Part shown: in pieces, positions 37,871-50,200 of the stretch | Numbering within the stretch: the first letter of the stretch is position 1 | Layout of the letters: each line of letters starts with the position of its first letter | Source of the DNA: Tupaia tana | Taxonomy: Eukaryota; Chordata; Mammalia; Scandentia; Tupaiidae | Assembly: GCA_026018925.1 (NCBI GenBank) | Contig: JAKSZU010000519.1 | Coordinates: 1-64,000 of the forward strand | Direction of reading: 5' to 3' | DNA: 64,000 nucleotides | Made by a program: the position numbers and the translations under genes | The notes under the pieces: model-generated | Database searches by the model: none | Told to the model about the DNA's origin: nothing | Seen by the model: the letters and a program-made list of their open reading frames with translations, nothing else

Positions 37871-38182
37871 AAGAATCCACATGGATACTGGGAACTAGAT
37901 ATTTCAGGCACAGGAGAAATAAAGATTTTATACTCATAATTCAGCCTCCAGCAAGCAAAGCTAGTGTGTTAGGGAGCCCCTCTGGCCTTCTAACCCTGTT
38001 CCTGTGTCTCTGAGGTCTCTGTGTCTCTCTGCTCCTGTCTCCTCATTTTCTTTTGGTAATTTTCCTTTTTACGATTTTGTTAAAGGTAGAATTTCTCTCT
38101 GGCTCTCAGCTCCATCTTTTGTTTTGTTAATAAGCCCTTCTGCTCCTTTCTCCCAGGCAGGAGAGTTGAGCCATTCTCCGAG
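37871..38182 (+). repeat. Single monomer of the duplicated-dimer type
   Basis: It carries GAAATAAAG (AATAAA at 37918-37923), GATTTTATACTC, GTGTGTTAGG, CTAACCCTG and CATTTTCTTTTGG. It matches the first monomer of the dimer at 24725 and 27544, and as at 24725 it directly follows a type 10 monomer with a long T-tract. That suggests it is an eleventh member of some B units. Confidence 0.82.
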
Positions 38183-40372
38183 AAGAATCCACATGGATAC
38201 TGGGAAATAGATATTTCAGGCACAGGAGAAATGAAGATTTTCTACTCATAATTCAGCCTCCAGCAAGCAAAGCTAGTGTGGTAGGGAGCCCCTCTGGCCT
38301 TCTATCCCTGTCCCTGTGTCTCTGAGGTCTCTGTGTCTCTCTGCTCCTGTCTCCTCATTTTTTTTGGTAATTTTTCCTTTTTACTATTTTTTTAAAGGTA
38401 GAATTTCTCTCTGGCTCTCAGCTCCATCTTTTGTTTTGTTAATAAGCCCTTCTGCTCGTTTCTCCCAGGCAGGAGAGTTGAGCCATTCTCTGAGAAGAAT
38501 CCACATGGATACTGGGAACTAGATATTTCAGGCACAAGAGAAATAAAGATTTTCTACTCATAATTCAGCCTCCAGCAAGCAAAGCTAGTGTGGTAGGGAG
38601 CCCCTCTGGCCTTCTATCCCTGTTCCTGTGTCTCTGAGGTCTCTGTGTCTCTCTGCTCCTGTCTCCTCATTTTTTTTGGTAATTTTTCCTTTTTACGATT
38701 TTGTTAAAGGTAGAATTTCTCTCTGGCTCTCAGCTCCATCTTTTGTTTTGTTAATAAGCCCTTCTGCTCCTTTCTCCCAGGCAGGAGAATTGAGCCATTC
38801 TCTGAGAAGAATCCACATGGATACTGGGAACTAGATATTTCAGGCACAGGAGAAATGAAGATTTTCTACTCATAATTCAGCCTCCAACAAGCAAAGCTAG
38901 TGTGGTAGGGAGCCCCTCTGGCCTTCTATCCATGTCCCTGTGTCTCTGAGGTCTCTGTGTCTCTCTGCTCCTGTCTCCTCATTTTTTTTTTGGTAATTTT
39001 TCCTTTTTACGATTTTTTTAAAGGTAGAATTTCTCTCTGGCTCTCAGCTCCATCTTTTGTTTTGTTAATAAGCCCTTCTGCTCCTTTCTCCCAGGTAGGA
39101 GAGTTGAGCCATTCTCTGAGAAGAATCCACATGGATACTGGGAACTAGATATTTCAGGCACAGGAGAAATGAAGATTTTCTACTCATAATTCAGCCTCCA
39201 GCAAGCAAAGCTAGTGTGGTAGGGAGCCCCTCTGGCCTTCTATCCCTGTCCCTGTGTCTCTGAGGTCTCTGTGTCTCTCTGCTCCTGTCTCCTCATATTT
39301 TTTTTGGTAATTTTTCCTTTTTACGATTTTTTTAAAGGTAGAATTTCTCTCTGGCTCTCAGCTCCATCTTTTGTTTTGTTAATAAGCCCTTCTGCTCCTT
39401 TCTCCCAGGCAGGAGAGTTGAGCCATTCTCTGAGAAGAATCCACATGGATACTGGGAACTAGATATTTCAGGCACAGGAGAAATGAAGATTTTCTACTCA
39501 TAATTCAGCCTCCAGCAAGCAAAGCTAGTGTGGTAGGGAGCCCCTCTGGCCTTCTATCCCTGTCCCTGTGTCTCTGAGGTCTCTGTGTCTCTCTGCTCCT
39601 GTCTCCTCATTTTTTTTGGTAATTTTTCCTTTTTACGATTTTGTTAAAGGTAGAATTTCTCTCTGGCTCTCAGCTCCATCTTTTGTTTTGTTAATAAGCC
39701 CTTCTGCTCCTTTCTCCCAGGCAGGAGAGTTGAGCCATTCTCTGAGAAGAATCCACATGGATACTGGGAACTAGATATTTCAGGTAGAGGAGAAATGAAG
39801 ATTTTCTACTCATAATTCAGCCTCCAGCAAGCAAAGATAGTGTGGTAGGGAGCCCCTCTGGCCTTCTATCCCTGTCCCTGTGTCTCTGAGGTCTCTGTGT
39901 CTCTCTGCTCCTGTCTCCTCATTTTTTTTGGTAATTTTTCCTTTTTACGATTTTTTTAAAGGTAGAATTTCTCTCTGGCTCTCAGCTCCATCTTTTGTTT
40001 TGTTAATAAGCCCTTCTGCTCGTTTCTCCCAGGCAGGAGAGTTGAGCCATTCTCTGAGAAGAATCCACATGGATACTGGGACCTAGATATTTCAGGCACA
40101 AGAGAAATGAAGACTTTCTACTCATAATTCAGCCTCCAGCAAGCAAAGCTAGTGTGGTAGGGAGCCCCTCTGGCCTTCTATCCCTGTTCCTGTGTCTCTG
40201 AGGTCTCTGTGTCTCTCTGCTTCTGTCTCCTCATTTTTTTTTTGGTAATTTTTCCTTTTTACGATTTTGTTAAAGGTAGAATTTCTCTCTGGCTCTCAGC
40301 TCCATCTTTTGTTTTGTTAATAAGCCCTTCTGCTCCTTTCTCCCAGGCAGGAGAGTTGAGACATTCTCTGAG
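38183..40372 (+). repeat. Family B heptamer HOR, last copy (7 monomers, 2190 bp)
   Basis: Starts are 38183, 38495, 38807, 39121, 39435, 39747 and 40059. Types 1 to 7 are in order. Copy-specific changes are TTACTATTT near 38384 (CpG lost), GAAATAAAG at 38541-38549 (AATAAA 38542-38547), CCCAGGTAGG near 39093, and AGGTAGAGG in type 6. It is the last B unit in the window; the linker types 8 to 10 do not follow. Confidence 0.9.
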
Positions 40373-41309
40373 AAGAATCCACATGGATACTGGGAACTAG
40401 ATATTTCAGGCACAGGAGAAATGAAGATTTTCTACTCATAATTCAGCCTCCAGAAAGCAAAGCTAGTGTGGTAGGGAGCCCCTCTGGCCTTCTATCCCTT
40501 TCCCTGTGTCTCTGAGGTCTCTGTGTCTCTCTGCTCCTGTCTCCTCATTTTTTTGGTAATTTTTCCTTTTTACGATTTTGTTAAAGGTAGAATTTCTCTC
40601 TGGCTCTCAGCTCCATCTTTTGTTTTGTTAATAAGCCCTTCTGCTCCTTTCTCCCAGGCAGGAGAGTTGAGCCATTCTCTGAGAAGAATCCACATGGATA
40701 CTGGGAACTAGATATTTCAGGCACAGGAGAAATGAAGATTTTCTACTCATAATTCAGCCTCCAGCAAGCAAAGCTAGTGTGGTAGGGAGCCCCTCTGGCC
40801 TTCTATCCCTGTCCCTGTGTCTCTGAGGTCTCTGTGTCTCTCTGCTCCTCTCTCTTCATTTTTTTTGGTAATTTTTCCTTTTTACGGTTTTTTTAAAGGT
40901 AGAATTTCTCTCTGGCTCTCAGCTCCATCTTTTGTTTTGTTAATAAGCCCTTCTGCTCCTTTCTCCCAGGCAAGAGAGTTGAGCCATTCTCTGAGAAGAA
41001 TCCACATGGATACTGGGAACTAGATATTTCAGGCACAGGAGAAATGAAGATTTTCTACTCATAATTCAGCCTCCAGCAAGCAAAGCTAGTGTGGTAGGGA
41101 GCCCCTCTGGCCTTCTATCCCTGTCTCTGTGTCTCTGAGGTCTCTGTGTCTCTCTGCTCCTGTCTCCTCATTTTTTTTTTGGTAATTTTTCCTTTTTACG
41201 ATTTTTTTAAAGGTAGTATTTCTCTCTGGCTCTCAGCTCCATCTTTTGTTTTGTTAATAAGCCCTTCTGCTCCTTTCTCCCAGGCAGGAGAGTTGAGCCA
41301 TTCTCTGAG
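40373..41309 (+). repeat. Transition monomers between left and right array domains (3 monomers)
   Basis: Starts are 40373, 40684 and 40996. Marks: CAGAAAGC with CCCTTTCCC and a 7-T tract; CTCCTCTCTCTTC with ACGGTTTTTTT and CAAGAGAGTTG; CTGTCTCTGTG with GGTAGTATTTC. None belongs to the B order on the left or to the D order that starts at 41310. Confidence 0.78.
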
Positions 41310-43496
41310 AAGAATCCACATGGATACTGGGAACTAGATATTTCAGGCACAGGAGAAATGAAGATTTTCTACTCATAATTCAGCCTCCAGTAAGCAAAGC
41401 TAGTGTGGTAGGGAGCCCCTCTGGCCTTCTATCCCTGTCCCTGTGTCTCTGAGGTCTCTGTGTCTCTCTGCTCCTGTCTCCTCATTTTTTTTGGTAATTT
41501 TTCATTTTAACGATTTTTTTAAAGGTAGAATTTCTCTCTGGCTCTCAGCTCCATCTTTTGTTTTGTTAATAAGCCCTTCTGCTCCTTTCTCCCAGGCAGG
41601 AGAGTTGAGCCATTCTCTGAGAAGAATCCACATGGATACTGGGAGCTATATATTTCAGGCAAAAGAGAAATGAAGATTTTCTACTCATAATTCAGCCTCC
41701 AGCAAGCAAAGCTAGTGTGGTAGGGAGCCCCTCTGGCCTTCTATCCCTGTCCCTGTGTCTCTGAGGTCTCTGTGTCTCTCTGCTCCTGTCTCCTCATTTT
41801 TTTTTTTGTAATTTTTCCTTTTTACGATTTTGTTAAAGGTAGAATTTCTCTCTGGCTCTCAGCTCCATCTTTTGTTTTGTTAATAAGCCCTTCTGCTCCT
41901 TTCTCCCAGGCAGGAGAGTTGAGCCATTCTCTGAGAAGAATCCACATGGATACTGGGAACTAGATATTTCCGGCACAGGAGAAATGAAGATTTTCTACTC
42001 ATAATTCAGCCTCCAGCAAGCAAAGCTAGTGTGGTCGGGAGCGCCTCTGGCCTTCTATCCCTGTCCCTGTGTCTCTGAGGTCTCTGTGTCTCTCTGCTCC
42101 TGTCTCCTCATAATTTTTTGGTAATTTTTCCTTTTTACGATTTTTGAAAAGGGAGAATTTCTCTCTGGCTCTCAGCTCCATCTTTTGTTTTGTTAATAAG
42201 CCCTTCTGCTCCTTTCTCCCAGGCAGGAGAGTTGAGCCATTCTCTGAGAAGAATCCACATGGATACTGGGAACTAGATATTTCAGGCACAGGAGAAATGA
42301 AGATTTTCTACTCATAATTCAGCCTCCAGCAAGCAAAGCTAGTGTGGTACGGAGCCCCTCTGGCCTTCTATCCCTGTCCCTGTGTCTCTGAGGTCTCTGT
42401 GTCTCTCTGCTCCTGTCTCCTCATTTTTTTTGGTAATTTTTCATTTTAACGATTTTTTTAAAGGTAGAATTTCTCTCTGGCTCTCAGCTCCATCTTTTGT
42501 TTTGTTAATAAGCCCTTCTGCTCCTTTCTCCCAGGCAGGAGAGTTGAGCCATTCTCTGAGAAGAATCCACATGGATACTGGGAGCTATATATTTCAGGCA
42601 AAAGAGAAATGAAGATTTTCTACTCATAATTCAGCCTCCAGCAAGCAAAGCTAGTGTGGTAGGGAGCCCCTCTGGCCTTCTATCCCTGTCCCTGTGTCTC
42701 TGAGGTCTGTGTGTCTCTGCTCCTGTCTCCTCATATTTTTTGGTAATTTTTCCTTTTTACGATTTTTTTAAAGGTAGAATTTATCTCTGGCTCTCAGCTC
42801 CATCTTTTCTTTTATTAATAAGCCCTTCTGCTCCTTTCTCCCAGGCAGGAGAGTTGAGCCATTCTCTGAGAAGAATCCACATGGATACTGGGAACTAGAT
42901 ATTTCAGGCACAGGAGAAATGAAGATTTTCTACTCATAATTCAGCCTCCAGTAAGCAAAGCTAGTGTGGTAGGGAGCCCCTCTGGCCTTCTATCCCTGTC
43001 CCTGTGTCTCTGAGGTCTCTGTGTCTCTCTGCTCCTGTCTCCTCATTTTTTTTGGTAATTTTTCATTTTAACGATTTTTTTAAAGGTAGAATTTCTCTCT
43101 GGCTCTCAGCTCCATCTTTTGTTTTGTTAATAAGCCCTTCTGCTCCTTTCTCCCAGGCAGGAGAGTTGAGCCATTCTCTGAGAAGAATCCACATGGATAC
43201 TGGGAGCTATATATTTCAGGCAAAAGAGAAATGAAGATTTTCTACTCATAATTCAGCCTCCAGCAAGCAAAGCTAGTGTGGTAGGGAGCCCCTCTGGCCT
43301 TCTATCCCTGTACCTGTGTCTCTGAGGTCTCTGTGTCTCTCTGCTCCTGTCTCCTCATTTTTTTTTTTGTAATTTTTCCTTTTTACGATTTTGTTAAAGG
43401 TAGAATTTCTCTCTGGCTCTCAGCTCCATCTTTTGTTTTGTTAATAAGCCCTTCTGCTCCTTTCTCCCAGGCAGGAGAGTTGAGCCATTCTCTGAG
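41310..43496 (+). repeat. Family D, early part with repeated dimers (7 monomers)
   Basis: Starts are 41310, 41622, 41936, 42249, 42561, 42871 and 43183. A dimer, TTTCATTTTAACG followed by GGGAGCTATATATTTC/GGCAAAAGAG, occurs three times (41310-41935, 42249-42870, 42871-43496). In the first and third the second monomer also has an 11-T tract ending TTTGTAATT and GATTTTGTTAAAGG. The monomer at 41936 is of R type: GGTCGGGAGCGCC, CATAATTTTTTGG and GATTTTTGAAAAGGGAG. The one at 42561 has GGTCTGTGTGTCTCTGC, ATTTATCTC and CTTTTCTTTTATTAAT. Confidence 0.86.
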
Positions 43497-46400
43497 AAGA
43501 ATCCACATGGATACTGGGAACTAGATATTTCAGGCACAGGAGAAATGAAGATTTTCTACTCATAATTCAGCCTCCAGCAAGCAAAGCTAGTGTGGTAGGG
43601 AGCCCCTCTGGCCTTCTATCCCTGTCCCTGTGTCTCTGAGGTCTCTGTGTCTCTCTGCTCCTGTCTCCTCATTTTTTTTGGTAATTTTTCCTTTTTACGA
43701 TTTTTTAAAGGTAGAATTTCTCTCTGGCTCTCAGCTCCATCTTTTGTTTTGTTAATAAGCCCTTCTGCTCCTTTCTCCCAGGCAGGAGAGTTGAGCCATT
43801 CTCTGAGAAGAATCCACATGGACACTGGGAACTAGATATTTCAGGCACAGGAGAAATGAAGATTTTCTACTCATAATTCAGCCTCCAGCAAGCAAAGCTA
43901 GTGTGGTAGGGAGCCCCTCTGGCCTTCTATCCCTGTCCTTGTGTCTCTGAGGTCTCTGTGTCTCTCTGCTCCTGTCTCCTCATTTTTTTTGGTAATTTTT
44001 CCTTTTTACGATTTTTTTAAAGGTAGAATTTCTCTCTGGCTCTCAGCTCCATCTTTTGTTTTGTTAATAAGCCCTTCTGCTCCATTCTCCCAGGCAGGAG
44101 AGTTGAGCCATTCTCTGAGAAGAATCCACATGGATACTGGGAACTAGATATTTCAGGCACAGGAGAGATGAAGATTTTCTACTCATAATTCAGCCTCCAG
44201 CAAGCAAAGCTAGTGTGGTAGGGAGCCCCTCTGGCCTTCTATCCCTGTCCCTGTGTCTCTGAGGTCTCTGTGTCTCTCTGCTCCTGTCTCCTCATTTTTT
44301 TTGGTAATTTTTCCTTTTTACGATTTTTTTAAAGGTAGAATTTCTCTCTGGCTCTCAGCTCCATCTTTTGTTTTGTTAATAAGCCCTTCTGCTCCTTTCT
44401 CCCAGGCAGGAGAGTTGAGCCATTCTCTGAGAAGAATCCACATGGATACTGGGAACTAGATATTTCCGGCACAGGAGAAATGAAGATTTTCTACTCATAA
44501 TTCAGCCTCCACCAAGCAAAGCTAGTGTGGTCGGGAGCGCCTCTGGCCTTCTATCCCTGTCCCTGTGTCTCTGAGGTCTCTGTGTCTCTCTGCTCCTGTC
44601 TCCTCATAATTTTTTGGTAATTTTTCCTTTTTACGATTTTTGAAAAGGGAGAATTTCTCTCTGGCTCTCAGCTCCATCTTTTGTTTTGTTAATAAGCCCT
44701 TCTGCTCCTTTCTCCCAGGCAGGAGAGTTGAGCCATTCTCTGAGAAGAATCCACATGGATACTGGGAACTAGATATTTCAGGCACAGGAGAAATGAAGAT
44801 TTTCTACTCATAATTCAGCCTCCAGCAAGCAAAGCTAGTGTGGTATGGAGCCCCTCTGGCCTTCTATCCCTGTACCTGTGTCTCTGAGGTCTCTGTGTCT
44901 CTCTGCTCCTGTCTCCTCATTTTTTTTGGTAATTTTTCCTTTTTACGATTTTTTTAAAGGTAGAATTTCTCTCTGGCTCTCAGCTCCATCTTTTGTTTTG
45001 TTAATAATCCCTTCTGCTCCTTTCTCCCAGGCAGGAGAGTTGAGCCATTTTCTGAGAAGAATCCACATGGATACTGGGAACTAGATATTTCAGGCACAGG
45101 AGAAATGAAGATTTTCTACTCATAATTCAGCCTCCAGCAAGCAAAGCTAGTGTGGTAGGGAGCCCCTCTGGCCTTCTATCCCTGTCCCTGTGTCTCTGAG
45201 GTCTCTGTGTCTCTCTGCTCCTGTCTCCTCATTTTTTTTTGGTAATTTTTCCTTTTTACGATTTTTTTAAAGGTAGAATTTCTCTCTGGCTCTCAGCTCC
45301 ATCTTTTGTTTTGTTAATAAGCCCTTCTGCTCCTTTCTCCCAGGCAGGAGAGTTGAGCCATTCTCTGAGAAGAATCCACATGGATACTGGGAACTAGATA
45401 ATTCAGGCACAGGAGAAATGAAGATTTTCTACTCATAATTCAGCCTCCAGCAAGCAAAGCTAGTGTGGTAGGGAGCCCCTCTGGCCTTCTATCCCTGTTC
45501 TTATGTCTCTGAGGTCTCTGTGTCTCTCTGCTCCTGTCTCCTCATTTTTTTTTGGAAATTTTTCCTTTTTACGATTTTTTTAAAGGTAGAATTTCTCTCT
45601 GGCTCTCAGCTCCATCTTTTGTTTTGTTAATAAGCCCTTCTGCTCCTTTCTCCCAGGCAGGAGAGTTGAGCCATTCTCTGAGAAGTATCCACATGGATAC
45701 TGGGAACTAGATATTTCAGGCACAGGAGAAATGAAGATTTTCTACTCATAATTCAGCCTCCAGCAAGCAAAGCTAGTGTGGTAGGGAGCGCCTCTGGCCT
45801 TCTATCCCTGTCCCTGTGTCTCTGAGGTCTCTGTGTCTCTCTGCTCCTGTCTCCTCATAATTTTTTGGTAATTTTTCCTTTTTACGATTTTTGAAAAGGG
45901 AGAATTTCTCTCTGGCTCTAAGCTCCATCTTTTGTTTTGTTAATAAGCCCTTCTGCTCCTTTCTCCCAGGCAGGAGAGTTGAGCCATTCTCTGAGAAGAA
46001 TCCACATGGATACTGCGAACTAGATATTTCAGGCACAGGAGAAATGAAGATTTTCTACTCATAATTCAGCCTCCAGCAAGCAAAGCTAGTGTGGTAGGGA
46101 GCGCCTCTGGCCTTCTATCCCTGTCCCTGTGTCTCTGAGGTCTCTGTGTCTCTCTGCTCCTGTCTCCTCATTTTTTTTTTGGTAACTTTTCCTTTTTACG
46201 ATTTTTGAAAAGGGAGAATTTCTCTCTGGCTCTCAGCTCCATCTTTTGTTTTGTTAATAAGCCCTTCTGCTCCTTTCTCCCAGGCAGGAGAGTTGAGCCA
46301 TTCTCTGAGAAGAATCCACATGGATACTGGGAACTAGATATTTCAGGCACAGGAGAAATGAAGATTTTCTACTCATAATTCAGCCTCCAGCAAGCAAAGC

Positions 46401-47247
46401 TAGTGTGGTAGGGAGCCCCTCTGGCCTTCTATCCCTGTCCCTGTGTCTCTGAGGTCTCTGTGTCTCTCTGCTCCTGTCTCCTCATTTTTTTTGGTAACTT
46501 TTCCTTTTTACGATTTTTTTAAAGGTAGAATTTCTCTCTGGCTCTCAGCTCCATCTTTTGTTTTGTTAATAAGCCCTTCTGCTCCTTTCTCCCAGGCAGG
46601 AGAGTTGAGCCATTCTCTGAGAAGAATCCACATGGATACTGGGAGCTATATATTTCAGGCAAAAGAGAAATGAAGATTTTCTACTCATAATTCAGCCTCC
46701 AGCAAGCAAAGCTAGTGTGGTAGGGAGCCCCTCTGGCCTTCTATCCCTGTCCCTGTGTCTCTGAGGTCTCTGTGTCTCTCTGCACCTGTCTCCTCATTAT
46801 TTTTTGGTAATTTTTCCTTTTTAAGATTTTGTTAAAGGTAGAATTTCTTTCTGGCTCTCAGCTCCATCTTTTGTTTTGTTAATAAGCCCTTCTGCTCCTT
46901 TCTCCCAGGCAGGAGAGTTGAGCCATTCTCTGAGAAGAATCCACATGGATACTGGGAACTAGATATTTCAGGCACAGGAGAAATGAAGATTTTCTACTCA
47001 TAATTCAGCCTCCAGCAAGCAAAGCTAGTGTGGTAGGGAGCCCCTCTGGCCTTCTATCCCTGTCCTTGTGTCTCTGAGGTCTCTGTGTCTCTCTGCTCCT
47101 GTCTCCTCATTTTTTTTTGGTAATTTTTCCTTTTTACGATTTTTTTAAAGGTAGAATTTCTCTCTGGCTCTCAGCTCCATCTTTTGTTTTGTTAATAAGC
47201 CCTTCTGCTCCATTCTCCCAGGCAGGAGAGTTGAGCCATTCTCTGAG
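43497..47247 (+). repeat. Family D, irregular part (12 monomers)
   Basis: Starts are 43497, 43808, 44120, 44432, 44745, 45057, 45370, 45683, 45996, 46310, 46622 and 46935. The first three, together with the two before them, resemble 49126-50685 (TTTCATTTTAACG, GGGAGCTATA, a shortened T-tract, CTCCATTCTCCC, GGAGAGATG). R-type monomers lie at 44432, 45683 and 45996. The one at 45996 joins the GGTAACTTTTCC left arm of another type to the GAAAAGGGAG right arm of R type. GATAATTCAGG with GGAAATTTTTCC appears at 45370. The order does not match the regular 24-mer that follows. Confidence 0.8.
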
Positions 47248-50200
47248 AAGAATCCATATGGATACTGGGAACTAGATATTTCAGGCACAGGAGAAATGAA
47301 GATTTTCTACTCATAATTCAGCCTCCAGCAAGCAAAGCTAGTGTGGTAGGGAGCGCCTCTGGCCTTCTATCCCTGTCCCTGTGTCTCTGAGGTCTGTGTG
47401 TCTCTCTGCTCCTGTCTCCTCATAATTTTTTGGTAATTTTTCCTTTTTACGATTTTTGAAAAGGGAGAATTTCTCTCTGGCTCTCAGCTCCATCTTTTGT
47501 TTTGTTAATAAGCCGTTCTGCTCCTTTCTCCCAGGCAGGAGAGTTGAGCCATTCTCTGAGAAGAATCCACATGGATACTGGGAACTAGATATTTCAGGCA
47601 CAGGAGAAATGAAGATTATCTACTCATAATTCAGCCTCCAGCAAGCAAAGCTAGTGTGGTAGGGAGCCCCTCTGGCCTTCTATCCCTGTCCCTGTGTCTC
47701 TGAGGTCTCTGTGTCTCTCTGCTCCTGTCTCCTCATTTTTTTTGGTAATTTTTCCTTTTTACGATTTTTTTAAAGGTAGAATTTCTCTCTGGCTCTCAGC
47801 TCCATCTTTTGTTTTGTTAATAAGCCCTTCTGCTCCTTTCTCCCAGGCAGGAGAGTTGAGCCATTCTCTGAGAAGAATCCACATGGATACTGGGAACTAG
47901 ACATTTCAGGCACAGGAGAAATGAAGATTTTCTACTCATAATTCAGCCTCCAGCAAGCAAAGCTAGTGTGGTAGGGAGCCCCTCTGGCCTTCTGTTGCTG
48001 TTCTTGTGTCTCTGAGGTCTCTGTGTCTCTCTGCTCCTGTCTCCTCATTTTTTTTTTGGAAATTTTTCCTTTTTACGATTTTTTTAAAGGTAGAATTTCT
48101 CTCTGGCTCTCAGCTCCATCTTTTGTTTTGTTAATAAGCCCTTCTGCTCCTTTCTCCCAGGCAGGAGAGTTGAGCCATTCTCTGAGAAGAATCCACATGG
48201 ATACTGGGAACTAGATATTTCAGGCACAGAAAAAATGAAGATTTTCTACTCATAATTCAGCCTCCAGCAAGCAAAGCTAGTGTGGTAGGGAGCGCCTCTG
48301 GCCTTCTATCCCTGTCCCTGTGTCTCTGAGGTCTCTGTGTCTCTCTGCTCCTGTCTCCTCATAATTTTTTGGTAATTTTTCCTTTTTACGATTTTTGAAA
48401 AGGGAGAATTTCTCTCTGGCTCTAAGCTCCATCTTTTGTTTTGTTAATAAGCCCTTCTGCTCCTTTCTCCCAGGCAGGAGAGTTGAGCCATTCTCTGAGA
48501 AGAATCCACATGGATACTGGGAACTAGATATTTCAGGCACAGGAAAAATGAAGATTTTCTACTCATAATTCAGCCTCCAGCAAGCAAAGCTAGTGTGGTA
48601 GGGAGCGCCTCTGGCCTTCTATCCCTGTCCCTGTGTCTCTGAGGTCTCTGTGTCTCTCTGCTCCTGTCTCCTCATTTTTTTTTTGGTAACTTTTCCTTTT
48701 TACGATTTTTTTAAAGGTAGAATTTCTCTCTGGCTCTCAGCTCCATCTTTTGTTTTGTTAATAAGCCCTTCTGCTCCTTTCTCCCAGGCAGGAGAGTTGA
48801 GCCATTCTCTGAGAAGAATCCACATGGATACTGGGAACTAGATATTTAAGGCACAGGAGAAATGAAGATTTTCTACTCATAATTCAGCCTCCAGCAAGCA
48901 AAGCTAGTGTGGTAGGGAGCCCCTCTGGCCTTCTATCCCTGTCCCTGTGTCTCTGAGGTCTCTGTGTCTCTCTGCTCCTGTCTCCTCATTTTTTTTGGTA
49001 ATTTTTCCTTTTTACGATTTTTTTAAAGGTAGAATTTATCTCTGGCTCTCAGCCCCATCTTTTCTTTTATTAATAAGCCCTTCTGCTCCTTTCTCCCAGG
49101 CAGGAGAGTTGAGCCATTCTCTGAGAAGAATCCACATGGATACTGGGAACTAGATATTTCAGGCACAGGAGAAATGAAGATTTTCTACTCATAATTCAGC
49201 CTCCAGTAAGCAAAGCTAGTGTGGTAGGGAGCCCCTCTGGCCTTCTATCCCTGTCCCTGTGTCTCTGAGGTCTCTGTGTCTCTCTGCTCCTGTCTCCTCA
49301 TTTTTTTTGGTAATTTTTCATTTTAACGATTTTTTTAAAGGTAGAATTTCTCTCTGGCTCTCAGCTCCATCTTTTGTTTTGTTAATAAGCCCTTCTGCTC
49401 CTTTCTCCCAGGCAGGAGAGTTGAGCCATTCTCTGAGAAGAATCCACATGGATACTGGGAGCTATATATTTCAGGCAAAAGAGAAATGAAGATTTTCTAC
49501 TCATAATTCAGCCTCCAGCAAGCAAAGCTAGTGTGGTAGGGAGCCCCTCTGGCCTTCTATCCCTGTCCCTGTGTCTCTGAGGTCTCTGTGTCTCTCTGCT
49601 CCTGTCTCCTCATTTTTTTTTTGTAATTTTTCCTTTTTACGATTTTGTTAAAGGTAGAATTTCTCTCTGGCTCTCAGCTCCATCTTTTGTTTTGTTAATA
49701 AGCCCTTCTGCTCCTTTCTCCCAGGCAGGAGAGTTGAGCCATTCTCTGAGAAGAATCCACATGGATACTGGGAAATAGATATTTCAGGCACAGGAGAAAT
49801 GAAGATTTTCTACTCATAATTCAGTCTCCAGCAAGCAAAGCTAGTGTGGTAGGGAGCCCCTCTGGCCTTCTATCTCTGTCCCTGTGTCTCTGAGGTCTCT
49901 GTGTCTCTCTGCTCCTGTCTCCTCATTTTTTTTGGTAATTTTTCCTTTTTACGATTTTTTTAAAGGTAGAATTTCTCTCTGGCTCTCAGCTCCATCTTTT
50001 GTTTTGTTAATAAGCCCTTCTGCTCCTTTCTCCCAGGCAGGAGAGTTGAGCCATTCTCTGAGAAGAATCCACATGGATACTGGGAACTAGATATTTCAGG
50101 CACAGGAGAAATGAAGATTTTCTACTCATAATTCAGCCTCCAGCAAGCAAAGCTAGTGTGGTAGGGAGCCCCTCTGGCCTTCTATCCCTGTCCTTGTGTC

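Noticed and set aside
42031..42045. CENP-B box candidate at GGTCGGGAGCGCC (also near 44531)
   Set aside because: It has CGGG but no TTCG at the required distance on either strand.
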